From contig CALCSH010000001.1 of NCBI GenBank assembly GCA_937893815.1, positions 1 to 5,705 on the forward strand: 5,705 nt of DNA, read 5' to 3'. The position numbers and the translations under genes were made by a program. This DNA comes from an uncultured Anaerolineae bacterium. Its GTDB lineage: Bacteria; Chloroflexota; Anaerolineae; Anaerolineales; UBA11858. Under the pieces are notes generated by a model that searched no databases, was not told where the DNA came from, and worked only from the letters and a program-made list of their open reading frames with translations. Shown piece after piece: positions 1-5,422 of this stretch (its first letter is position 1; the number at the start of each line of letters is the position of its first letter).

Positions 1-97
1 GTTCGGTGGGCATTTCTGCCTCTTGCTTGCTTTGACAACCAATCAAGGCAAGCGAAAAAACGAGCAATAAGCTGCTTAACAATAGAAATTTTTTCAT
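1..97 (-). CDS. Substrate-binding lipoprotein of the polyamine-type ABC importer, N-terminus only (PotD-like by position)
   Basis: Only the first 32 codons lie in the window; the gene runs off the left edge. The peptide starts MKKFLLLSSLLLVFSLALIG and is followed by Cys21, giving a lysine-positive n-region, a leucine-rich h-region and a lipobox L-I-G-C. It should therefore be cleaved by signal peptidase II, lipidated on Cys21 and anchored outside the cytoplasmic membrane. The ATG is preceded by a strong Shine-Dalgarno GGAGGAA (plus-strand 103-109) at good spacing, which fixes the start. No binding-domain sequence is visible, so the PotD/PotF-type role is inferred only from its place as last gene after the ATPase and both permeases. 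The 55-bp gap to the potC-like stop shows no terminator. Certain as a lipoprotein start; probable as the solute-binding subunit. Confidence 0.8.
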   Translation of the reverse strand, partial: MKKFLLLSSLLLVFSLALIGCQSKQEAEMPTE

Positions 98-152
98 CGT
101 ACTTCCTCCAGAAACTAATGATTTGACGGTTTTGTTTTCCGCTTATCAGGCT

Positions 153-992
153 TTACATAAAATCTACCTTCCCATCACCTCCTTTTTGTAACCATACGGA
201 TAGGACGACAAGCAAAAAGGATGCCAACAACATAACGGCCGAAAGCGCGTTAATTTCAGGCGTCACGCCCAGTTTGACAAGGGAGTAAATGCGCAATGGT
301 AATGTAGAAGACCCTGGGCCAGCCGTAAAGAAGGTGATCACAAAATCATCTAATGACAATGTAAATGCCAATAACGCACCAGCCAAAATACCGGGCATCA
401 ACAACGGGAAGGTCACATAACGGAACGTCTTCCAGTTATTGGCATACAAATCCTGGGCGGCTTCTTCGAGGGCGCTATCAAATTGCGCCAGCCTGGCGCG
501 TACAACAATTGCCACAAAGGAGATATCGAATGCAATATGCGATATGATGATGGTAAGTTTGCCCAACGGTATTTTGACCATCACAAAGAAGAGTAACAAC
601 ATCACCGCCATGGCAATATCGGGGATGATGATCGGCAGGTAAAGCAAAGCATCAAATGGCATCTTGCCCCAAAAATTGTAGCGCTCCATCGCCAGGGAAA
701 CCATCGTGCCAAAAATCGTTGAAACGAATGTTGCAACCAGGCTGATATAGAGGCTATTGCGCAACGCAGCCCCGATGGCTTCATCGACAAAGAGTTTTTG
801 ATACCAAATCAGCGTGAAGCCATGCCATCTTCCAGTAACAAATTTGGATGCGTTGAAAGAGAAAATGATCAGAATAATAATCGGCGCGTACAGGAAAACG
901 TAACTCAGCAGCCCATGTGCCGTCAAAATATAGCGCCCTATTTTAAATCGAAATGGCGTTTTCATCGCTTGAGGATTCAGGCGTTTAGTCAT
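153..992 (-). CDS. potC: Spermidine/putrescine-type ABC transporter permease, PotC family
   Basis: A 279-residue inner-membrane permease that should pair with the PotB-like protein to form the translocation channel. About six hydrophobic segments are visible (roughly residues 27-46, 79-101, 113-138, 145-165, 200-222, 248-268). The cytoplasmic EAA loop that docks on the ATPase spans residues 177-200 (EAAQDLYANNWK...FPLLMP). PotC hallmarks follow: LSLDDFVITFFTAGPG at 212-227, LPLRIYSLVKLGVTPEINAL at 231-250. The chosen ATG (992) overlaps the end of the potB-like gene by 8 bp, has a purine-rich AAGGGGGAA upstream and gives a normal N-terminus; a TTG nine codons upstream would add an atypical MRGRRGNRV. 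Odd point: the usually conserved glycine of the EAA loop is Tyr183, as in the neighbouring permease. Family assignment is firm; polyamine specificity is not shown, since the binding protein sets it. Confidence 0.95.
   Translation of the reverse strand: MTKRLNPQAMKTPFRFKIGRYILTAHGLLSYVFLYAPIIILIIFSFNASKFVTGRWHGFTLIWYQKLFVDEAIGAALRNSLYISLVATFVSTIFGTMVSLAMERYNFWGKMPFDALLYLPIIIPDIAMAVMLLLFFVMVKIPLGKLTIIISHIAFDISFVAIVVRARLAQFDSALEEAAQDLYANNWKTFRYVTFPLLMPGILAGALLAFTLSLDDFVITFFTAGPGSSTLPLRIYSLVKLGVTPEINALSAVMLLASFLLVVLSVWLQKGGDGKVDFM
439..461. repeat. 23-bp segment repeated in both permease genes (copy 1; copy 2 at 1277-1299)
   Basis: The two segments match at 22 of 23 bases. They encode the same peptide, AAQDLYAN, in the EAA loops of the PotC-like and PotB-like proteins. 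Outside this stretch the genes diverge strongly. The match can arise from shared constraint on the ATPase-docking loop plus common codon choice; local gene conversion is an alternative. Confidence 0.6.
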
Positions 993-1926
993 GACCCGGT
1001 TCCCCCTTCTGCCCCGCAACGGTGAAGCGGAAATAGAATAATGTTCCCGCCAGCATCAGCGCCATTAGCACAAATGAGATCGCCGCGCCAAAGGGATAAT
1101 CGCGGGCCGACATGAACTGTGAATAGATAATATTGCCGATCATTACCGATTTGGCGCCTCCCAACAGATCGGGCGTGACGTACGCCCCCAGGGAGGGGAT
1201 GAACACCAAAATTGAACCGGCTACCACCCCCGGGAGAGTCAGCGGGAAAATCACCCGGAAGAAGGCCTGTACCCGGTTGGCATACAAATCCTGAGCGGCC
1301 TCCACCAGCGATCCATCAAATCGTTCAATCGCCGCGTAGCAAGGCAGCACCATATCGGGCAGCCAGCCATACGTCAGGCCAATGATAATGGCTAAATTGG
1401 TGCCAAAAAGCGGCAGGGGGTTGGAAGTGGCTTGCACCAGCCAGTCGAGCGGTAGTCCAGGCAAAACAGCTACCAGCCATACTACGGCATTGTGAAAATG
1501 CCCGGCCCAAATCGTATTGATCACACCTTGATCCCGCAGGATCAAAATCCAGGCATAGGTGCGCACCAGGAAATTTGTCCAGAAAGGCAGCATCAACATC
1601 ATCAACAAGGAATTACGCCGCTTCTCCGGTTGAGATGCAATCCAAAAAGCCATCGGATAGCCGATCAGAAAAGAAACCAGTGTTGTGATGGCGGCGATAT
1701 AGAGTGTGCGCCCAAAGATGCGCAAGTAGAGCGGATCAGAGAAATCAAAAAAGCGGGCGAAATTTTCTAGATTAAAATTCCATATGACGCCACCGTAGGT
1801 GCCACGCTCACCAAAGCTCATGGCCAGCACCAATATCAGTGGAATCGCAAAAAACACCACCAGCCAGAAGAGGCTGGGAAATATCAGGCCGAAAACGCGC
1901 CATTGCTTTCGCTTGTTTTTGTTCAT
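985..1926 (-). CDS. potB: Spermidine/putrescine-type ABC transporter permease, PotB family
   Basis: A 313-residue membrane permease, partner of the PotC-like subunit. Visible PotB features are PFWTNFLVRTYAWILIL (114-130), the EAA loop EAAQDLYANRVQAFFRVIFP (209-228), and IPSLGAYVTPDLLGGAKSVM followed by IGNIIYSQFMSARDYPFGAA (243-282). Hydrophobic segments fall near 13-36, 74-97, 107-130, 178-195, 230-252 and 279-301. The ATG at 1926 lies 8 bp after the potA-like stop, with only a weak AGAG-type ribosome site, which suggests translational coupling; an in-frame TTG 15 codons upstream lies inside the potA-like gene and gives an implausible N-terminus. Compared with my recollection of E. coli PotB, the region between residues 137 and 180 is about 20 residues longer, with a hydrophobic, proline-containing stretch. 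The EAA glycine is Tyr215. Family call is secure; transported substrate unknown. Confidence 0.95.
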   Translation of the reverse strand: MNKNKRKQWRVFGLIFPSLFWLVVFFAIPLILVLAMSFGERGTYGGVIWNFNLENFARFFDFSDPLYLRIFGRTLYIAAITTLVSFLIGYPMAFWIASQPEKRRNSLLMMLMLPFWTNFLVRTYAWILILRDQGVINTIWAGHFHNAVVWLVAVLPGLPLDWLVQATSNPLPLFGTNLAIIIGLTYGWLPDMVLPCYAAIERFDGSLVEAAQDLYANRVQAFFRVIFPLTLPGVVAGSILVFIPSLGAYVTPDLLGGAKSVMIGNIIYSQFMSARDYPFGAAISFVLMALMLAGTLFYFRFTVAGQKGEPGHD

Positions 1927-1934
1927 GCGTTTCT

Positions 1935-3020
1935 CTATTCCGTCAACAGGCTGGCGTTGCGAGCATACCAACCAATATGAATATGATCTCCGATGCTGAA
2001 GCGCTGTGCGGATAGACCGCCACGATTCTGTTCGCGTACGGCCAGGGTAGTTTTCTCGGTAATACGGACAATATAGCGAATATCGGTACCAATATAGATG
2101 ACTTCGTCGATGGTACCGGGAATATCCACCTCGCGCTTTTTTTCTGCCGAAACCGAGAGCTTCTCGGGGCGTACAGCGACCGTCACCACCTGCCCAAGTT
2201 GAACATCCCGCGTGGGCAACAAAGGAACCGGTACCTGATCGTCTACGGCTACAAAAACGCGTTCCTCATTCAATTGCGATACTTTTCCCTCCATGAAATT
2301 GGTTTCCCCAATAAAATCGGCCACAAAACGATTCGCCGGATGCTCGTAGATTTCCTCCGGAGTGTCCAAATGCAGAACTTTGCCTTGATTCATCACGGCG
2401 ATGCGATCGGACATTGTCAGGGCTTCTTCTTGATCGTGGGTGACGTAAATAAAGGTGATGCCCACCCGCTGCTGTAGGGCTTTGAGTTCAAGCTGCATAG
2501 CTTTGCGCAATTTGAGATCCAAGGCGCCCAAAGGCTCGTCGAGCAGCAATACTTTTGGTTTATTGATCAGCGCCCGCGCCAAAGCAATGCGCTGCTGCTG
2601 CCCACCGGAAAGTTGATTGGGCTTTCGTCGCCCCACGTCGGACAATTGCACCAATTCGAGCATCTCGTTAACGCGTTGTTTGATTTCACTTTTGGAAACT
2701 TTTTTCATTTGCAGACCGAAGGCCACATTGTCAAATATGGTCATATGCGGAAAGAGAGCATAGCTCTGAAAAACAGTATTGACCGGACGCTGGAAGGGAG
2801 GTTTGAATCCCTGGATTTCGCCACCAATCAGCACATTCCCTGAAGTGGGCATCTCGAACCCCCCGATCATGCGCAGCGTGGTCGTTTTGCCACAGCCGCT
2901 GGGTCCTAACAGCGAAAAGAATTCGCCATCCCGGATCTGAAGCGAGACATTATCCACCGCTACAACTTGATCAAATTGCTTGGCAACGTTAATCAGCTCT
3001 ACAGCAAATTCATCGGGCAT
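1935..3020 (-). CDS. potA: Spermidine/putrescine-type ABC transporter ATPase, PotA family
   Basis: A 361-residue cytoplasmic ATPase that energises the importer. All motifs are intact: Walker A GPSGCGKTT (39-47), Q-loop Gln85 in VFQSYALFPHMT, signature LSGGQQQR (137-144), Walker B VLLLDEP (157-163), D-loop GALD (165-168), switch His195 in VTHDQEEAL. TPEEIYEHPANRFVADFIGE (220-239) is characteristic of PotA-type ATPases, and a C-terminal TOBE-like regulatory region follows (about 245-361, with VRPEKL at 283-288). The ATG at 3020 is chosen because AGGAG sits 6 bases upstream; an in-frame TTG two codons earlier would abut that site with no spacing. It begins 13 bp after the regulator stop and ends 8 bp before the potB-like start. 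Related FbpC or CysA-type ATPases share the fold, but the two permeases make the polyamine class the best call. Confidence 0.96.
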   Translation of the reverse strand: MPDEFAVELINVAKQFDQVVAVDNVSLQIRDGEFFSLLGPSGCGKTTTLRMIGGFEMPTSGNVLIGGEIQGFKPPFQRPVNTVFQSYALFPHMTIFDNVAFGLQMKKVSKSEIKQRVNEMLELVQLSDVGRRKPNQLSGGQQQRIALARALINKPKVLLLDEPLGALDLKLRKAMQLELKALQQRVGITFIYVTHDQEEALTMSDRIAVMNQGKVLHLDTPEEIYEHPANRFVADFIGETNFMEGKVSQLNEERVFVAVDDQVPVPLLPTRDVQLGQVVTVAVRPEKLSVSAEKKREVDIPGTIDEVIYIGTDIRYIVRITEKTTLAVREQNRGGLSAQRFSIGDHIHIGWYARNASLLTE

Positions 3021-3033
3021 ATTCAACTCCTGT

Positions 3034-3495
3034 TTACGATTTGGGCGGCTCTGCGTGACCCCAGCGATACGACAATTTGTGCATTTTCAACATTAAAAAT
3101 GAACGCGTATTGGTCACGCCGGGAATTTTTTGTAATTTATCATTGAGAAAAGAAACAAAATGCTGGCGATTCTTGCAGACAACTTCGGCGAAAAGGTCAA
3201 ACTCACCAGACACTTGAAATAGATAAGAAACTTCGGGGAGTTGGGCTATTTCCTTGGCAACTTCGTTAATTCGATCGGGTTGTACACTGATGCCAATCAT
3301 CCCGGCCTCATTCCAGCCCAAATCTTGCGGATCTGCAATACCGACGATTTGCAAAAAGCCATCGGCCGTCATCTGATTCACGCGCCGTCGGGCAGAACTT
3401 TCAGAAATACCTAATTTCTCGGCAATCTCCGTGAAGGGCATGCGGCCATCATATTGCAGCAAGCGAATGATATCTCGATCGATTTCGTCTACCAT
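3034..3495 (-). CDS. AsnC/Lrp-family transcriptional regulator
   Basis: A 153-residue DNA-binding regulator. The N-terminal winged helix-turn-helix runs from about residue 3 to 60 (DEIDRDIIRLLQYDGR, then TEIAEKLGISESSARRRVNQ as the helix-turn-helix, then GFLQ). The C-terminal RAM (ligand/oligomer) domain spans about 64-142 and includes the family-typical LFQVSGEFDLFAEVV (92-106) and IPGVTNTRSFLML (124-136). Length is normal for the family. Start choice: in-frame ATGs lie at 3552, 3522, 3504 and 3495, and none has a Shine-Dalgarno. ATG 3495 is preferred because family members usually begin a few residues before the DxIDxxIL motif and because a near-consensus promoter places transcription start at this codon. 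It leads the transporter operon and diverges from the amidohydrolase, so it probably regulates both and itself; its ligand may be the imported compound or a product. Some start uncertainty remains. Confidence 0.93.
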   Translation of the reverse strand: MVDEIDRDIIRLLQYDGRMPFTEIAEKLGISESSARRRVNQMTADGFLQIVGIADPQDLGWNEAGMIGISVQPDRINEVAKEIAQLPEVSYLFQVSGEFDLFAEVVCKNRQHFVSFLNDKLQKIPGVTNTRSFLMLKMHKLSYRWGHAEPPKS

Positions 3496-3531
3496 GGGCT
3501 GCATAATAGCGTAAAACGTCATATTCGTCAA
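3495..3531 (-). promoter_or_regulatory. Sigma-70-type promoter of the regulator-transporter operon, predicted leaderless start
   Basis: On the minus strand, TTGACG (plus 3526-3531) and TATTAT (plus 3503-3508) are separated by exactly 17 bases, a near-consensus -35/-10 pair. Standard spacing from the -10 puts the first transcribed base at about 3496-3495, where 3495 is the A of the preferred regulator ATG. This predicts an mRNA with little or no 5' leader, which fits the absence of a ribosome site. The promoter elements are seen directly; the start point is inferred. Confidence 0.68.
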
Positions 3532-3551
3532 GAAATTGACGGAAACCGTCA
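3517..3551. promoter_or_regulatory. Cluster of four CGTCA/TGACG pentamers, putative operator array
   Basis: CGTCA occurs at 3517-3521, 3526-3530 and 3547-3551, and its complement TGACG at 3537-3541. Start-to-start distances are 9, 11 and 10 bp, close to one helical turn. They form two nested inverted repeats: CGTCAA-gaaa-TTGACG (3526-3541), whose left arm is the operon -35 box, and TGACGG-aaa-CCGTCA (3537-3551). Phased degenerate half-sites are how AsnC/Lrp proteins commonly bind. The likely role is autoregulation by the adjacent regulator, as an inference. Another TTGACGG lies at 123-129, between the potC-like stop and the lipoprotein start. Confidence 0.55.
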
Positions 3552-3559
3552 TAAATAGG

Positions 3560-3581
3560 CCATAAAATTGGCGGTTTATGG
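3560..3581. promoter_or_regulatory. Inverted repeat CCATAAA-N8-TTTATGG, putative operator of the amidohydrolase promoter
   Basis: Perfect 7-bp arms (3560-3566 and 3575-3581) flank 8 bases. A further CATAAA lies at 3550-3555, exactly 11 bp before the one at 3561-3566. The right arm overlaps the TG of the extended -10 element at 3579-3587, so a protein bound here should block or reposition polymerase on the plus-strand promoter. The dyad is seen directly; assignment to the Lrp-like protein is inference. Confidence 0.5.
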
Positions 3582-3587
3582 TATGAT
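3579..3587 (+). promoter_or_regulatory. Extended -10 promoter for the amidohydrolase gene
   Basis: TGGTATGAT is a TGn-plus-TATGAT extended -10 element one base from consensus. No good -35 sits at 17 bp, as is common for extended -10 promoters and for activator-dependent ones. Transcription would start near A3594, leaving a leader of about 110 bases before the ATG at 3704. The only other plus-strand TTGACG (3536-3541) is too far away to pair with it. Confidence 0.5.
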
Positions 3588-3689
3588 CTGCCCAGACTCA
3601 TGACACCTTCAAATGAATCTTCGCATCCGGGTAGCGTTTGGATGTCCAAAGCCCCATCGCTGAATTGAGAAGATATCCGCTAACATCCC

Positions 3690-3694
3690 AGGAG
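3690..3694 (+). promoter_or_regulatory. Ribosome binding site that fixes the amidohydrolase start
   Basis: AGGAG ends 9 bases before the ATG at 3704. It decides for that codon against an in-frame TTG at 3638, which lacks such a site and would add 22 residues with no family character. Confidence 0.8.
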
Positions 3695-3703
3695 CAAAAA
3701 CTC

Positions 3704-5296
3704 ATGGCCTCAGCTACAAATATTTTGATTACCAATGCGCACATCTTTACCAGCGATCCGCAAAATCCCTACGCGGAGGCGCTTGCCATCCAAGATAATC
3801 GCATTGTCTGGGTGGGCAACCAGGCCGATGCCGAAGGTTGGTTGACACCCGAAACGCGCCAGATTGATGGACAAGGCAAAACCCTATTGCCCGGTTTTAT
3901 CGACGCTCATTTCCATCTGTTGTGGGGCTGCTTCTGGTTGGGGAACGCCCAATTGCGGGAAGTTGCCAACCAGGATGGTCTCCGCAATGTGTTGCTGGAG
4001 TATGCGAAAACCAACAAAACTACATCCTGGGTGGTGGGGCGCGGCATCAAATATGGGATTGTATCCACCCGCCAGGAACTTGACGCCATCTTTTCGGATC
4101 GCCCGGTATATGTTGGCGCGTACGACGGGCACACCGGCTGGGCAAATACCAAAGCCTTGCAAATGGCAGGGATTCTGGATCAAGATAAAGACATTGGCCC
4201 CAACGGAATCATCGTGCGGAATGAAGCTGGCATCGCCACCGGCGAGTTGCGCGAAGAAGACGCCATGAACGCCATCCTGAACCTGATGCCCGAACCCGAC
4301 GAGGCGCGCCGCCGCGAATTGCTCCAGTTGGGGATGCGACAGATCACCGCCGCGGGCGTGACCAGCCTCCACAATATGAACGGCGATATGCGCGAGATGC
4401 TGACCTACGCCGCCGTGGAGGATGCGGGTGAGATGCTACTGCGCGTCTATGTGCCTTTGTGGGTCAAGCCCGAGATGGACGAAAGCGCCCTGGCTGAGGC
4501 CGTGCAAATGGCGCAGATTCAAGGCGACTACGCCCGCGGCGGGGCCGCCAAATTCTTTATGGATGGGGTGTGGGAATCGTACACGGCGCTAAACCTGGCT
4601 CCCTATGCCGATGACCCCGAGGCACAAGCTGACGGCATTTGGAGCCTGGAGCGTTTCACGCAAATGGCCGCCGCCTGCGACCGACTGGGGCTGCAGATTT
4701 TCGTACATTGCTGCGGGGATGGGGCCGTGCGCCGCACGTTAGACGGCTACGAGGCGCTTCAACGAATCAACGGAAAGCGCGATAGCCGTCACCGCGTCGA
4801 GCATATCGAAGTGATTCATCCCGACGATTTGCCGCGCTTCAAAGAACTGGGCGTGATTGCCTCGATGCAGCCGATCCATGCGCCGTTGAGTGTGGATACG
4901 GAAGATATTTGGATGGACCGCACCGGGCCGCAGCGTTGGCCCTACGCCTTCGCCTGGCGGACGATCAAGGATGCCGGGGCCGAGATGGCCTTCGGAACCG
5001 ATTGGGCAGTTGCCCCCTTCGAGCCGATGCTCAATCTGCACGCCGCCCTCACCCGCCAGCCCTACACTCCCGAGCAGGCTGATCAACGCCTGACGCTGGA
5101 AGAATTGCTCATCGGCTATACCCGCGACGCAGCCTACGCTGAATTTCAGGAGCACGAAAAAGGTCAGATCAAGCCCGGTTATCTGGCTGATTTAGTTTTG
5201 CTCTCGGAAGATATTTTCCAGATACCCCCTGAAGAGCTAGACAAAGTTGAGCCGCTCATGACGATGGTCAACGGCAAAATCGTTTATGAGGCTTAA
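3704..5296 (+). CDS. Amidohydrolase, Amidohydro_3/YtcJ-like metal-dependent hydrolase
   Basis: A 530-residue enzyme with no signal peptide, so probably cytoplasmic. It has the amidohydrolase composite fold: N-terminal beta-sandwich (NILITNAHIFTSD, 6-18), the LLPGFIDAHFH strand with metal ligands His69 and His71, then the metallo-barrel. Other ligand or active-site candidates are Lys283 in AAKFFMDG (probable carboxylated lysine), His335 in HCCGDGAV, His367 in RVEHIE, and Asp433 in FGTDWAV. The C-terminal sandwich segment is GQIKPGYLADLVLL (487-500) and MVNGKIVYEA (521-530). Length is normal for the YtcJ/N-substituted formamide deformylase group, which hydrolyses amide or formamide C-N bonds, but substrates in this group vary widely and cannot be predicted here. 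It diverges from a polyamine-type importer and its regulator, suggesting it acts on the imported compound. Its middle (about 4250-5100) looks richer in G and C than the transporter genes. Enzyme class is secure, specific activity unknown. Confidence 0.93.
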   Translation: MASATNILITNAHIFTSDPQNPYAEALAIQDNRIVWVGNQADAEGWLTPETRQIDGQGKTLLPGFIDAHFHLLWGCFWLGNAQLREVANQDGLRNVLLEYAKTNKTTSWVVGRGIKYGIVSTRQELDAIFSDRPVYVGAYDGHTGWANTKALQMAGILDQDKDIGPNGIIVRNEAGIATGELREEDAMNAILNLMPEPDEARRRELLQLGMRQITAAGVTSLHNMNGDMREMLTYAAVEDAGEMLLRVYVPLWVKPEMDESALAEAVQMAQIQGDYARGGAAKFFMDGVWESYTALNLAPYADDPEAQADGIWSLERFTQMAAACDRLGLQIFVHCCGDGAVRRTLDGYEALQRINGKRDSRHRVEHIEVIHPDDLPRFKELGVIASMQPIHAPLSVDTEDIWMDRTGPQRWPYAFAWRTIKDAGAEMAFGTDWAVAPFEPMLNLHAALTRQPYTPEQADQRLTLEELLIGYTRDAAYAEFQEHEKGQIKPGYLADLVLLSEDIFQIPPEELDKVEPLMTMVNGKIVYEA

Positions 5297-5305
5297 AATT
5301 ATCCG

Positions 5306-5363
5306 GTGCAACGCACTCCGGCATTAAAAAGTTCCATACGCACAAAATCCAAGTGCATCGCAC
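5306..5363. repeat. Twin short palindromes GTGCAACGCAC and GTGCATCGCAC
   Basis: Two 11-bp elements at 5306-5316 and 5353-5363 differ at one central base. Each has GTGC/GCAC arms around three bases. They lie 47 bp apart between the amidohydrolase stop and the terminator. They could be weak RNA hairpins or a binding site; no function can be assigned. Confidence 0.3.
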
Positions 5364-5383
5364 CTGGGATAATCAGGCAAATA

Positions 5384-5418
5384 AAAAGAGCGGCGGGCGC
5401 AACGCCCGCCGCTCTTTT
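5384..5418. terminator. Strong bidirectional intrinsic terminator
   Basis: A perfect 16-bp stem pairs 5384-5399 with 5403-5418 around a CAA loop; the core is GC-rich and the base is AAAA/TTTT. In the plus direction the stem ends in TTTT and continues TCTTG, terminating the amidohydrolase 87 bp after its stop. In the minus direction it ends in a T-rich tract (TTTTTATTT) and begins 4 bases after the convergent gene's stop, so it can serve both genes. Confidence 0.92.
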
Positions 5419-5422
5419 CTTG

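Noticed and set aside
3536..3541. Plus-strand TTGACG as a -35 box for the amidohydrolase
   Set aside because: The TATGAT element is 40 bp away, and nothing at 16-18 bp resembles a -10 box; it is better explained as part of the inverted-repeat array.
3496..3552. Upstream in-frame ATGs of the regulator (3552, 3522, 3504)
   Set aside because: They lack ribosome sites, add residues atypical for AsnC/Lrp proteins, and overlap the promoter and the TGACG array. They are not fully excluded.
3884..4372. 162-codon minus-strand open frame opposite the amidohydrolase
   Set aside because: It lies wholly within a well-supported coding gene on the other strand, has no recognisable motif or ribosome site, and reflects GC-rich codon use in that gene.
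4739..5155. 138-codon minus-strand open frame opposite the 3' half of the amidohydrolase
   Set aside because: It is an antisense shadow over conserved catalytic segments, with no family features.
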